Source: Sanderia malayensis (taxonomy: Eukaryota > Cnidaria > Scyphozoa > Semaeostomeae > Pelagiidae). Taken from it: a stretch of 64,000 bases of DNA. Under the pieces are notes generated by a model. That model saw nothing but the letters and a program-made list of their open reading frames with translations, was not told the DNA's origin and did not search any database. A program made the translations under genes and the position numbers. The DNA is taken from the NCBI GenBank assembly GCA_013076295.1, contig RQOL01000690.1, positions 45,654-109,653 on the forward strand. Reading direction: 5' to 3'. Below, in pieces: positions 44,342-56,900 of the stretch. Numbering within the stretch: the first letter of the stretch is position 1; each line of letters starts with the position of its first letter.

Positions 44342-45165
44342 ACAATTTGTACAGATTAGCAGTTGATGAGAAAATGGGCTGGGATAAAGAAGTCAGTGAA
44401 GAAATCAGGAACAAGTTTATCAACTGGTTAAAGAGTTTGAGAACAATAGAAGTACCAAGAACCGTAGCACCTTATTTGGAAGACATATCACTGATAGTGT
44501 TGCATCATTTTATGGACGCAAGCAACAAAGGAGTTGCAGGACAGACAGTTGCCATCGTAGCGCAACCAAGTGGTTCAACACAATTATTATTAACCTCTAA
44601 AGCAAGAATAGCTAAGAGGGGTTTGTCCATAGCTCGACAGGAACTAGTAGCATGTCAGATGGATGCCAATCTAGCAGTCAACGTAAATAATGCCTTGAAA
44701 GGATGGCCAATAGCTGCAAATTATTGCTGGACAGATAGTCAGGTTGCATTGTGTTGGGTAAGCCGACCATACAAAAATTGGAAGACATTTGTGGCCAACA
44801 GAGTGAAGAAAATCAAAGAAGTTACAGAAGTATTTGATTTACAATGGAGACATGTTCCTACACAAATGAATCATGCAGACTTGGGGAGTAGAGGAGTTTC
44901 ACAAGATCGGCTGGAGAAAGAAGGTTGGTGGGAAGGGCCAACCTGGTTAAGAGATGAGTCGAAATGGCCAAATCAAGATGAAGATATAGGCCAGGAACAG
45001 GATAGTGCTGAAGAGGTAAACAAAGAAATAAAACCTCAGGCTGAGAAACTATTTTTGATTACCGACGAAAGAAGAGTGATTGAAGTGGACAGGCTGTTAG
45101 AGAGGAAATCATTACAAGGGACAAAAAGAGTTATTGGATGGGTTTTTAGATTTTGTAACAACAAA
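44341..45165 (+). pseudogene. BEL/Pao RNase H region
   Basis: Continues one frame over after 44341: NLYRLAVDEKMGWDKEVSEE, HHFMDASNKGVAGQTVAIV, SIARQELVACQMDANLAV, YCWTDSQVALCWVSRPYKNW and WRHVPTQMNHADLGSRGV. D (MDAS), E (RQELVA) and D (TDSQ) match the RNase H catalytic set. A second frameshift near 45165 moves coding to the integrase frame. Confidence 0.9.
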
Positions 45166-45810
45166 GCAGAAAAGAAAGGACAGAAGGATATCAGGCCCAT
45201 TGAAGACAGAGGAGGTGGAAAAGGCAAACTGGTATTTGATAAAGGAAGCCCAGGGAACTGTGAACCTAGAGAGTAAAGAGTCGAGGGAATTAGGATTGAG
45301 CAAGTTTCAAGATGAGATAATCAGATGCGTTGGAAGACTGCCAGATGAACATCCCGTGTTTATTTCACATGAATCATTATATTCATTGAAGCTAGCTGAA
45401 GAGACACATAGAGATGTGGGTCATATGGGAGTCAACATGATGATGGGAACAATTAGAGAGCGGTTTTGGATTCCAAGATTAAGAACTATTTTGAAAAAGG
45501 TTAAAAGAAATTGTGAAAAGTGCAAGATCATGTCAACCCAGCCATATCCAAAGCCAACAGTGGGACTTTTGCCAGAGTGCAGGGTGACAACAAGCTACCC
45601 ATTCGGGGTCACAGGAATAGACTTTGTTGGGCCATTCCAAGTGAAGAATAACCAGAATAAAGAGAAAGTTTACGTTATCATATTTTCGTGTGCAACAACA
45701 AGAGCAGTATATTTTACAACCACAAAGAGCATGCTTGAAAGCGAATTCATTGACAAGTTAAATGAGTTTAATGCAGTACGAACACGACCAGAACACATTA
45801 TCAGTGATAA
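45165..45810 (+). pseudogene. BEL/Pao integrase, cut by copy E
   Basis: KRKDRRISGPLKTEEVEKAN, then the HHCC zinc domain (HRDVGHMGVNMMMGTIRERF ... NCEKCK) near 45410-45525, first catalytic Asp in GIDFVGPF near 45620 and second in HIISDN at 45805. The frame ends exactly where copy E starts at 45811, so the catalytic Glu and C-terminal domain are gone. No continuation was found right of the insertion. Confidence 0.9.
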
Positions 45811-46804
45811 CTAGGGGTCATCACTCGCTTCGCTCGCTGGCCCCAGCCCTTCATGTAAAAAGGCTTAATCTGGTTGGCGCGCTTCGCACGCTGCATTCGC
45901 TCTCGCTCATGCCCATACATACATACATACATACCCACATACTATACCTAAATATTATACCAACATACTATACCTACTATACAAACATACTATAACTACT
46001 CTACAAACATACTATACTTACTATACCTACTATAAAATCGTACTATACCTACTATAAAATCATACTATACCTACATACGGAAAATCGTGCAATTAGCGCC
46101 TGAAAAATTCATAACTTTGACTTTGTTTTCATTGGGCCTAAGCGTTGCAAGCATGCCGAAGCAACGCTTACTACAAAAACAACAACTATTTCAACTTAAA
46201 ATACAAAACAAAGCTATCACCTGTGTTTTCTATTGTCGTCTGCAACTCTCCAGGGTCTTCGAAATAAATAGTAGTTTTTTGCAAAGATAATTCAGGTGGT
46301 AAAACACTTTGAAAGGCCCCTTTGTGTGCAAAACAAAAACACGCGTCCTCTTCTCCAGAAGTAAAGTACCTGCTGCAACCGAGGGCGAAAAACGAAAAAC
46401 GATCGACAACCCACGTGGGTCGCGCGAAAAGAGCCAATCAAATTGCAGAAAAAGGCAAAACAGGTCACGTGAAGAGTGAACACTTTGTTCGAAAATGGAG
46501 TTTGCGACGGGAATTTGGAAGTTTCGCCAGCGTAAACCGTAGTTTTTTCGTGATAGCACAAATTAGCAGAATAATTAATGGAATAATTCAAAAATTCGGG
46601 AGAAAATCGAAAAACAAAATCCATTACCCTGGTTAAATTAATAAATTGAACATTCTGTGTGAATACAAAAAAGCCTTTGTGATCACACGGTTCGCCGTTT
46701 CGGCCCATTGTTTTGGGGCGTTCGACCTATTGTTTCGGGTCGAATCTATTGTTCTTGGCAAGGAAAGTGCGTCGTCACATGACATCACAGAATATTTTCA
46801 GTGA
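45811..46804 (-). mobile_element. Helitron-like non-autonomous element, copy E (complete, 994 bp)
   Basis: On the minus strand it starts TCACTGAAAATATTCTG at 46804, carries the core (46080-46790), a short minisatellite (45917-46078) and the tail with GTGCGAAGCGCGCC. It ends GCGAGTGATGACCCCTAG at 45811. The base after CTAG is T, as expected for Helitron insertion. It lies inside a BEL integrase reading frame, which fixes the 3' boundary to the base. Confidence 0.8.
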
Positions 46805-46966
46805 CTAGCCGGGGGTGCTCGCTACGCTCGCTTCCCGGAGTTCCTCAAGCAACAAAAGTTTAATGTGGTTGGCGCACTTCGTGCGCTGCATTCGCTAACG
46901 CTCATGCCCTTTCCCACCCCACGTACAGTGGTTTGGCTCGCCCTCGCTCCCCTGTCTATCTAGTGT
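46805..46966 (-). mobile_element. Helitron-like element, 3' tail of copy F
   Basis: The minus strand reads one 115-bp-satellite-like unit (GGGCATGAGCGTTAGCGAAT with hairpin GCGCAC-GAA-GTGCGC), then GCGAGCGTAGCGAGCACC and ends CCCGGCTAG at 46805. That end abuts the TC of copy E. The core of copy F is missing. Confidence 0.65.
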
Positions 46967-48550
46967 CACGATTGTAGTGTTTAACATGCATGGAAATTAG
47001 TTTTAGTGATCAGCCTCGTTTTCATTTGAAAATCCTCGTTTTCATCAGTTAAGCCTCGTGCTGATGGTACAGTAGATAAGATGAAACATCAAAGTTTGTT
47101 ATGTTGTAGGGACAACAACAATTAGTCTGCTATTAGTTGAGTGCATGCATTGACACTTGGCTGTGGTCCTTTGTCAAGCTAATATAAACAGTAAAGGATG
47201 ATCTGTGATGAGCATCCAGAATTTAAATTAATGTTCACTTACAGAGGTATGGTTTTGTTTCCATGATGAGATGACACTGATGCATTGTTTTTTGATAAAG
47301 CATTAGGTGTGAAGCCTCCAATACTTGCATTTGTGTATTGATGTAAATGAGTAGATCTACAAAGTGAAAGAGACAAATTATATTCCACTTAACATGTTGG
47401 TTTATTACTATTAAGGGTAAAAAATAATTGCATTTGGATTTGGAGAATCTGTGGAGTTTAATCTTCCTTTGATGTTGATTTAATGTATGTAAATATGAAA
47501 AGAAATAAAGAAATGAATATTGATCAGTATAACATGACATTACAGTATGACATTACAGACAAAACAAATGATGTAATGCACACAAAAAACCCTATGTTAA
47601 ATTAAACCAAGTACAAAGATTTCCAGGGCTGGGATTGGTTTTACATTAGTTTCAATCCTATAGAACATAAGGATAAGCACTGGATATCCTGGATAATCAA
47701 TGGACAAGTACTTCATAATCATCATCAATGGGATGGGAATTGCATGGTGAAAGGAGTTTCATAGGAGTATTGGGCTTGGCTGGTAAGGCAAAGAAGGCAG
47801 CCACAAAGTGAAAAGAATCGTCAACAAAAATATTATAACCAAATTGAAGCCACTGGAACATGTGGGTACAGCATTAAACACTTTTTTCCAAAACATTAAA
47901 TATAAAAAGCCACAAAACATAAGCGGAGTTGTCAATTTTGGCCGCAAGAAAGTACCTATATAATGAGTGAAATACAATTGGCCTAAGCAATTATATGGGA
48001 ACTTGAATGGGGTGAAACTAAAAATAAACTCTACTTACCCCTGAGCTGCGGCAAAATGAATGTTTCTGTCAGCTTTACTTTCTCTTCTTTCAGCATCAAG
48101 TTCCGTTGCGATCCATGATTTCGGAAACAAATATTAGTACAGCATAACCACGAAGATGAAAAATTGCTACGTTGATGAAACATAGCATAAATCAAAATCA
48201 TACAACAAATTCTATTGTTATGCAGCCTCGTTTTGACGTAATCTGATTGAGCTGGATTGGCTAACAATCAATCCAACCTCAACTGACTGAACAAAGAACA
48301 TGCTGTTAGTGCGTGTGCATCCTTCCTTTCGTCTCTTTGTTGTTCCTAAGTGGGTCAATGGCGATGGTAAGTAGGTTTTGCAAAGCGTATTATGTCATGG
48401 CGATCTTTCAAGTTAAATCTTTCAAATGAATCTGTAGAGTTTTTGTGAAGGTTTTCATTCATTTTCCCAGCGTATAAGACTTGAGGAAATATAGTATTTC
48501 ATAAAATCCCTTGACAGTAGGCCGCATGTAGGCCGCATCATATTTATAAG
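46967..48550. repeat. Non-coding segment related to 52000-53000
   Basis: No gene recognised. Words such as CAAAGAAGGCAGCCACAAAGT (47789 and 52332), AGCTTTACTTTCTCTTCTTTCAGCATCAA versus AGCTTTATTTTCTCTCATTTCAGTATCAA, and ATGAAACATAGCATAAATCAAAATCATACA versus ATGAGACATAACATAGATGAAAATCATACA occur in the same order in both places. A diverged duplication. Confidence 0.55.
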
Positions 48551-48554
48551 TACT

Positions 48555-48872
48555 CTTTTTATCCAAGGACAATCGTAGAATGGAACTTGCTTCCGCCTGA
48601 AGTTAGAAGAATTAAAAATATTAACGTATTTAAAGATAGATGCGCAATGGTTTTTTAAACACTTTTCTGTAATTAATTATTTATTTATTTATTTATTTTT
48701 CTTGTGATCTTCTCACTCCTCATGCATACCCATCCCTGGCCAACTTCCATAGAGTTCCAATCTTCTCACTGTTTTATGATGATGGGAGTGTATGGGAAGT
48801 GCGATGATCTCCATCAGTGTGATACTTTATTGGTTTTACTGATTAATATGTAGATGTAGATGTAGATGAAGA
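48555..48872 (+). pseudogene. LINE 3' end with GTAGAT tail
   Basis: The plus strand reads RTIVEWNLLPPEVRRIKNIN and VFKDRCAMVF then stop, matching the C-terminal RTIxxWNxLPxExxxxxxxxxFK motif of many LINE ORF2 proteins. A (TTTA)n run and 3' UTR follow, ending in GTAGATGTAGATGTAGATGA. That simple-repeat tail is typical for RTE/CR1-like elements. The rest of the RT is missing (5' truncation). Confidence 0.7.
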
Positions 48873-51800
48873 AAAACGGATGCTGGAGTCAAGATACATT
48901 GTCTGCATTGGAAAATGAGATAAGATTCTGTGCTTCTTACGTTTTATTACATGTATTATTCGTCAATTTTAGGTAGTGTACAATTTGTGTGTTGGGATGT
49001 TAATGCAAATGAAGACAATTGTTGACTGCTTTTTAGGTAAGTATTGATTTACAGGAGCCCATAAAAGCATGCGAAAGGCCATCTAGTTCATTTATACAGA
49101 CGGGTTTTTGAAATTTATTTCTTGCAAATTTTTAGGGTTTGTGTCACAGGATGTGAAAGAAGAGTTTAAAGGTACTGTTGGTGATAAATATTTGTTGGCG
49201 AAATGCATGCCTTTTCAAAGGTAATAGTCTTGTTATAATTTTCTACAATATTATTATTATTCAATCTTATCAGGATAATACACAATTTAACAATTTAACG
49301 AAACAAAGAAATAACATTGAAACAAAACCAACAAAAGACTAACACTAACATGATTTTACTAACAACTGCTACTTTTTAAAACTGTCTCTGCCTGCCTCTT
49401 ACTAAAGATAAAAATTTCTGTTGTGGGCACTTCTGCCCACATGCACCTGGTGTGGGCTTGCACTTTCTTTTCTTTTCTTTTTTTTGGTGTTTTTTTTGGT
49501 TTTTTTTTGTTTTTTGAAGCTTGTTTTTTTTTTAAATTTTTATACTTATTTGATCAGATGTCCTGTAGAGAAGAAGACATTGCTACAGAAGGAGTCAAAA
49601 GTAAGCAATATGTTATACACATAGATGAGATGGGAATTTGGCTTTGCAACTTACGCTATTTCATCCTTGTTAAATATATATTAATTTATTAATATATCAA
49701 TATATCATATTACTACTCTCTTCATATGGGATGAAGCTTCCATTAATTATTGTATATTATATTATTTATTGTATGTTTCACAGATGAGATGGGAATTTGC
49801 ATTGCAACTTACGCTATTTCTTCCTTAGTCAAATGCCTGCCTTCAGTGCTGACAAATGAATTTTGTGCCTCTGTTAATGGCCTTGAATTTGAAGGCACAT
49901 TGCTTTTTAGTGATGCAATATCACTAAAGTCGATTAGCTAGGATTAATATGAGAACAATATATTAAAAACAGTGACTCACATAGGATACAATTGTGTTTC
50001 CTTGTAAAGCAGTTTGATAATTTATGCATGAAATTTATTTAGATTTATCAATATATGGATGAAAGTATTTTTCAATGTTACCTTAGTTTCTTCTCCACAA
50101 TAAACCACTGTTGGTTCTTTTGTCCAGTGTTGGCAACTCGGCTCAACTGTTGCTTCAACTTCATTTCTTCAGCTTCATTTGTTGATTCATAGGAACTTCA
50201 TTTTCAGTATCCATGTTTACACTATATATAAATATATTGTCATTGTCATTCAATGAAAGGTGAGTTAATAAGGTATCGGTTGTTTGAATTTGCCTCTACA
50301 GTTCTGTTGATGTTACAATAATATATACTTTTAATGTATTAATATGACACACTTTCATTTTCTGCAGATAATGAATAATAATTATCTTTTTACAATGAAG
50401 AGGAGAGACTAAAGGCAGGCAGAAAACGCAGAATGAATACATGAACTTACGGTAGCAGTAGTCACAAAATTATCTATTTCAAGTGAACCTGTTAAGGATA
50501 AAATTGTTATTGTGATAATATCCACTGCAATGGCAATTGTGACATAAAATATAGCACTTTGAGCTTTTTTAAAGCTGTTTAGTTATAAATAGCCTGTATT
50601 TTATGTGAAGTAAAAGCAACGTTAAAAATACATGTACTTACGTAAATTGTTGTTTTTCTTGTGGTGGGTTGAAAAAAATTTTTACGCACGCTATGTCCTC
50701 TATGACGCAAGAAAAATTTTAAATTTCGCGCCGCTATTGTTGTTGCTAGGACGCCGAAATTCCCGTGAATATCTGATGATAATAGTATTAGCTCCAGGAC
50801 ATTACGTGGTGTTGCATTGATTGTATTGTGATTGTAGTTTTCAAGAGCAACAAAACTTGAATTATGCGATAACTATTAGAATTACAAATTACAATTGCGA
50901 TGAGAATACACGCTTTTTTTATAAGGACCTAGTGCTGAGGGCCTAATTGTTTAAGTTCGTTATTTTGAGATCTCTTTGACCACTTTGTAGTTCTAAAAGT
51001 TGTTTAATTTTAAGTTGGCATTTGGTGGACATAATTAGTAGAGACGCAAGAAAAGCATTCAAATTCATGTTTTGCTATGTGAAAGATAAGAGGTTAACAC
51101 AGAAGAAGCTTAAATAATGTAAAAGTACTGAAAATCAATGGAACCGGCTTCCTAATTTTAAATAGTGCGGAAATATTAATATACTAAAAATTAAAGATGC
51201 TTAGTGATTTGGCCTGTAGTAGTAAATGTTCCTTAAGTTTCTACCTTAACATGTAGGTTCCTTATAAAAAGCTTGTACTTCAAGTTGCCATTATGTTGTA
51301 ATTGTTCTGAGGATTCAATAAGTTTCTGTGCTTGCATGTTAATTGTATGGGAAAGCTCTTTATGATATAAGACACATTGTAAGATCGTAGTACAGTTTAT
51401 GTAATACAGTGTCTACATACTGAAAACGTAAGCAAGTGTCAATGATATATACAATTAGAATGTTGTTGATTAAAAAAAACAGAAATACTTTGTCAAGCAC
51501 TTCTACAGTGAAGGAATGAGGAGACACCATACACTATGAGGTTTTGGTTAAAAAGATATCTACAATGGAAACTTATCATGCAAGACTCTCAATATTCAAG
51601 TAAGATAAGAAAGACATATTTATGCACATATAGATTATTAAAATGCGTTAATAATGTTTGCTTGTGTGGTAAGAGCCATCTTAGCTTGTTTTGTCCAATG
51701 TAATGGAGGATTCTATCAGTGATTGATACAATGTATGCTTCCCACTAAATTTGAAAATGTTGTGCTGTAATGGTTGTGAAATCATTGCCGTCTATGCCTG

Positions 51801-52000
51801 GCACACTGAGCTTACGACAACACATCTGCCTGATAAGGAACATCATTAAGTGACAATGAGGAAGAATTAAGTACCTACAGGTTTAGAATACTGTACGTGA
51901 TTCGTTAAGAAAACATTTAGTGGTAGTCAATGTAGAAATGTTATTCAGCCTTTATTTATTCAGTGTGCTTTTTAAGCAAGGTGCATTAATTGTTCATATG
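48873..52000. other. Long non-coding stretch
   Basis: No supported gene. It includes a T-rich low-complexity tract (49460-49530) and a short direct repeat, GATGAGATGGGAATTTG...TTGCAACTTACGCTATTTC, at 49624-49665 and 49783-49825. The rest is unremarkable AT-rich DNA with a few donor/acceptor-like words. Confidence 0.5.
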
Positions 52001-53000
52001 GAACAGAGAGCATCATACCTTGAATATTATACCTGACTTGGGAAATAATTTGAAGAGAACATTTTGAACCATAGATTGAATTTTCCATTGCCTTTAACTA
52101 AATGAATCTGTACAAAAAATAGACAATTAATGAGTGTGGTAGACAAAAGAGATATGCAATGCATGTGCAATGAGGAAGGTGGTAAGCAAATAAAGTGTGG
52201 ATTTTCCCAGGGTTGAACTTGACTTTCACTGGTTTCCTTCATGTACATCACAACAATTAAACATCTTCAATAAACAGAAAGTTGAAAGCAGGTTCATGTG
52301 GGGATATCAATGAGCTTTGCTTGTAAAACAAAGAAGGCAGCCACAAAGTCAATAAATTGGTTAGGAACTATATTCACGGAAATAAAAGCCCCAGGAAGAT
52401 GTTGGTAGAGCAATGCACATTTCTTCTGAAAACAAAGTACTGAAAAAACATTGGACAATTTCCAGAATTCTGGCCTAACAAACTATATGTAAACCGTGAG
52501 TAAAGTAGAAATGGCCTAAGCTAAGCAATTTCCATTCAACATATCAAATTCAAAGGGATGGAAATGAAAATATACATTGTTGACCTCTGATTCATAGCAG
52601 CCTAGTTTTCTCCTTTAAGTCAATAAGGGTATACATGAGCTTTATTTTCTCTCATTTCAGTATCAAATTGGCTTATAATCTAAATATCCATTGTTTGATT
52701 GTCAAAATGAAAATGAACCTTATTTACCTTTGGTGAACAGCAAGGTAGTTGTTTCCTTTAAGCCAGGAAGGCTTTATGAGGTATAATTTCATTGAGTTCA
52801 GCAACAAAATCCAACTGGATGCCATTTGTTGGCAGACAAAAACTTAGACCCGACAGGCAACAATAGTGCGATGATGAGACATAACATAGATGAAAATCAT
52901 ACATAGACAGCACAAAGGCGTTTGAAATGAGAGACAGAAGTCTCGCCTCGTTTCAATGATCTTAGCAGAAATGCATCTAATTAAAAACGAAGTCAATAAA
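52001..53000. repeat. Second copy of the diverged 47-48.5 kb segment
   Basis: Shares ordered similarity blocks with 47760-48300 (see that entry). No coding frame is conserved between the two, so this could be a non-coding transcript family or transposon interior. Confidence 0.5.
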
Positions 53001-53816
53001 TTTTGTTATGATATTATTGAATGGAGATTTATATGGGACAAATACACAAATATATGAATATTGAAACTCTAACGATTTATCTCCTGATTATCTACTATTG
53101 AATACGTAAATCGCTATTCTAAAAACGTTATAATTAATGCGGAAGATCTGAAAGATATACACTACAGTACAAAAAACATGTTTTGAAAGGACTGGATAGA
53201 TATTTGTATTGTATGCGAAGTACGAATGCGAAAGGTTCAGTCATGATAGAGTTTACTATTCAAAATTGGTGAATTGTCAATATCAATAAAAATTGATCCA
53301 TACAATCCGTAGTTCAGGTTGCAAAATTGATTGGTTAAGCGACGTGTTTAGCCAAAATGACAGTACCTCAATTGGATTCTTCTATAGCACTTCACTCTCA
53401 GCAAGCATACATCTGTGCCACTGCGTGAATGTATTCTTTCAATAACCGCGGTCGTTTGTTTGAGGATTACGTTTGTACATAGCAAAAAAAGAATAAGATT
53501 GCCGGTTACATTAGTTAAAAGCTCGAACACCAGCGTCAAGGAGTAACCTTTGTTCGAGTTTTCCTTGTTGGTGAAAACTGCAATTGAAATTTGGAATTAT
53601 ATAACAGTAAACACTAAAGGGGCCTCTATAGCTTAAGACTAAGTTTTATGTATTAAAAGGAGAGGGGGGATGTTATTGATAATGCGATGTTTCAAAAAGT
53701 AACTATCCTTAAGGGAGAATTGCAGTTTTCACAGAGTAAGGAAATCCACTTTCCCATAGGCAATATCGGAGAAAATGGCAACGCATAACTCTTAATAATC
53801 GGGCGCTACACAAGAT
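53001..53816. other. Unassigned spacer before the Helitron 3' end
   Basis: AT-rich, no gene recognised. A GGAGAGGGGGGATG tract lies near 53660. Confidence 0.4.
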
Positions 53817-53956
53817 TCAGGACTGTGCTGACTGCTGTGTGTGGTGCAGTCACCCCTGGACATATGGATGGTGTAATGCCCAGTTGGTCTCCGCAGATCA
53901 GTGTTATCTAGAATGAATGCATTCTAGAAGGTGCCAGTAACGGCTGTACATCACAC

Positions 53957-56900
53957 TTATGTGCGACGTGATCTGCGTTGACACACAATACCCGTACCCT
54001 TGAATGTGTGTATGTGCGTTTTGGTAGGCAGCCCTCTGTAGAGCAACTCTGCAGATGGTCGCTCTAAATTGAAGCCTTTACAGGACTTCTTGGAAAACAA
54101 TTTCTTTGTTTTCCTGTGTGTTTCCTCTGGGAGGAATACTTTGAGCCCGTTAAATGATGTTGCTCTTGACATGGCCACATATAACTGATCATGTGTGAAC
54201 ACGGGCTCAGGTAAGTACAAACCAACATACCTGAGGGATTGCCCCTGTGCCATGTTTATTGTCAAGCAGTATGCAAGTCTGACTGGAAACTGTCGGCGTT
54301 TCATTTTGAACGGCATTTCCGTGTCCTGAGTGGAGACTGTGATCTTGGGAATCATGACCCGTTGTCCTCTGTGCTCCTTGGTAATGATCTCTGCTGTGAT
54401 CGCGTGATGCCGGAGATGCAGAACTATGAGTCTTGTTCCGTTGCAAAGACCTTTCTTTAGATTGAGATTCCGCAGAAGAATGATCGTTGCACCAACCTAA
54501 TGCAATGAATATTATTGTGATTAATGACGCCTTTTTATGGCGCACTACCTTTGCACATAATAATTTAATGTTAATAGGATGAAAGATTGTACTCTTCCTA
54601 CCTTGAGTTTAAGTTTGTGCAATGGCATTCCATTCGGAGTGAGTTGGTTGAGAAATTCAATGGGGTAGGCCTCTTCCTCATCTGGATCGTCTGTGACAAC
54701 ACTGTCTGTGCTGTAATAAGTTCTTTCGGGTGTTTGAAGTCTGTCCAGAATTAAGTCGTTTACTTGATGTGATAAGTCATTCTTGTCATTGTTACAGGAT
54801 CCATCATTAGGTGTGAATCTGGTGTGTTCGGCCTGGGAAAAATGAAGTTCAGCATGTCTTCTTTAGACGAAGTGCATATCTGTTGTGGCAGAATTACGTT
54901 GTCCAGTGCATTGTGTGCTTCTTGCTTGTTGCCAAGTCTGAGAAGCCATTCTGAGAATTCACGGTATGAATCATCTTGAACGGCTCTCATATTGGTGTGT
55001 AAACGATGCTGCTGAAACGTTGTCCATAGATCAATGATCTGGTGTGATTTTAGAGTCTCTGCTACAATTCTTTCCCTTCCTGCTTTTGTGACGACAGGTA
55101 GAACTTGTCTGAAGTCACCACCAAGTAGCATGAACTTGCCACCAAATGGTCTGTCGACATGTGTAATGTCTCTAAGCAGTCGGTCGACTGCTTGTAATGC
55201 AAGTGCGGGAATCATGGAAGCTTCATCCCATATGAAGAGAGTAGTTTCGCGCAATACCTGTGCTTTCCTGCTCTGTCTCTTGACATTACACGTTGATTCA
55301 GTTTGAAGTGGTATAGGAATTTGAAAGGTAGAATGTGAAGTTCTACCATTTATGAGCAGTGTTGCAGCAATTCCTGACCACGCCATGCACTGAACTTTAT
55401 GTCCATTGGCTTGCAGATTGTGAACCAACGTGTTGTAAAGGAAAGTTTTCCCGGTTCCAGCCGGCCCGTCAACAAAGTGACAGTTCTGTTCGGATTGCGC
55501 GTTGATAGCATCAGTGATTCCTGTGTATATGGCTCACTGTTCAGGGTTCAATGCGGCCAGCATTCGTTCTCCTTCCTCTCTGGCATTGCCAACATCCATG
55601 TCATCTTCCTCTGTAATATTAAGTGATATATATTTTAATAAAATTGGAAAGAAAGGTAGGAGAATCAATGTGCAAAAATACGTAAATGCCCTTGTCTGCA
55701 CAATCTTAGGTTACATTATTATATTCTTACTAATACAGTACATATTTGAAAATAAGACATTAGTACCTCGTTCAGGAATGACATAGTCGGCTGGAAGTTG
55801 AGGAAGGTCAGCATAATTAGTGATCGATTGACCATGTACTTTCAAATTTTCGTCAATGTCATGTAGACATTGATACATATGTCGGTCTTCAAAAGCTATG
55901 GCCATATCTGGATGATTGAGTTGATCACGTCGTACAAAGTCTTCACTTAATGCTTCTTTTAACATGTTGAAGAGTGCTGCGATATCAGAAGGTGTTTGAA
56001 AAAGGCGTAATGTTGCAAACAACTGTCTCAGTTGTATTGGCATGTTAAAAATGACTGCCTCCTCCAAACAGCGTATTATTTCAGCATCATCCTCCAACAG
56101 ACCTAGAGCTAAAGCAGCATCTTTGAAGGAATTGCATAGGTTTCCTTCTATCGTACGAAGATCTTCAAACGACGTGGCACCTCGTTTATGGAGAAGCAAT
56201 AGTCTTAGTGCGAATCTTTGCTCACATGGTCGTGGGTGAACTTGATATATTCTGCCTATAACAGGCATTGTTCTCCGCTGTCTTGCTTTCCATGTTTTGG
56301 TGCGCTCGTTGAAAACATAGTGTTCAGGAATCTCGTGATAGAGATATTGGCGTGCAGCCGGGTCTTGTGCATTCAATTCAAACCAAGACGTCAGTGTGGT
56401 TTTTTCATTGATGTTTTGTAATTGTTCGACCCTTCCATTATCCTGAAAGTATACGGTCTGCTGATCAGGTAGATGAACATGCAGACGTTTGATAGTGTGA
56501 CTTTTCTCGTGCATGGAAAATTGGAATATTCTGAGAACAGCTTCATGTGGTCCAATATACCGAGCGTTGATGTATTGGCGTACTTCATCGTGCTCAATAT
56601 CTTGTGGTACTTGTTGCTGCTGTCCTTCAAGAATTTCCACGTGTGCCATGTCTTGTCCTTTATGAATATATTTGAAAATATATTTCACGGACTTGACAGT
56701 GCTACATATTTCGAGATTAATGTGACACTGATACTTGAGTAGAAGATGGCGATTATGTGGCAAAACCCATGTATCATCTAGAAGTCGATCTTCTAGATTG
56801 ACTGGGTGACGACAGCGTCGTCTGTAGAGTGGATAACCATTCGCATTGACTTGTGTTTCGGCAGTGCGATCTTTCGAAAATCGTTTTTTGCATTTGTTAT

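Noticed and set aside
46186..46708. Overlapping frames on both strands of copy E core
   Set aside because: Similar frames in other copies carry different stops and shifts; the core looks non-coding.
49421..49692. Phe-rich membrane-like frames
   Set aside because: Produced by the T-rich low-complexity tract at 49460-49530.
53817..53820. Firm Helitron 3' terminus
   Set aside because: Hairpin and CTGA fit, but the flanking base is A, not T; kept only as tentative.
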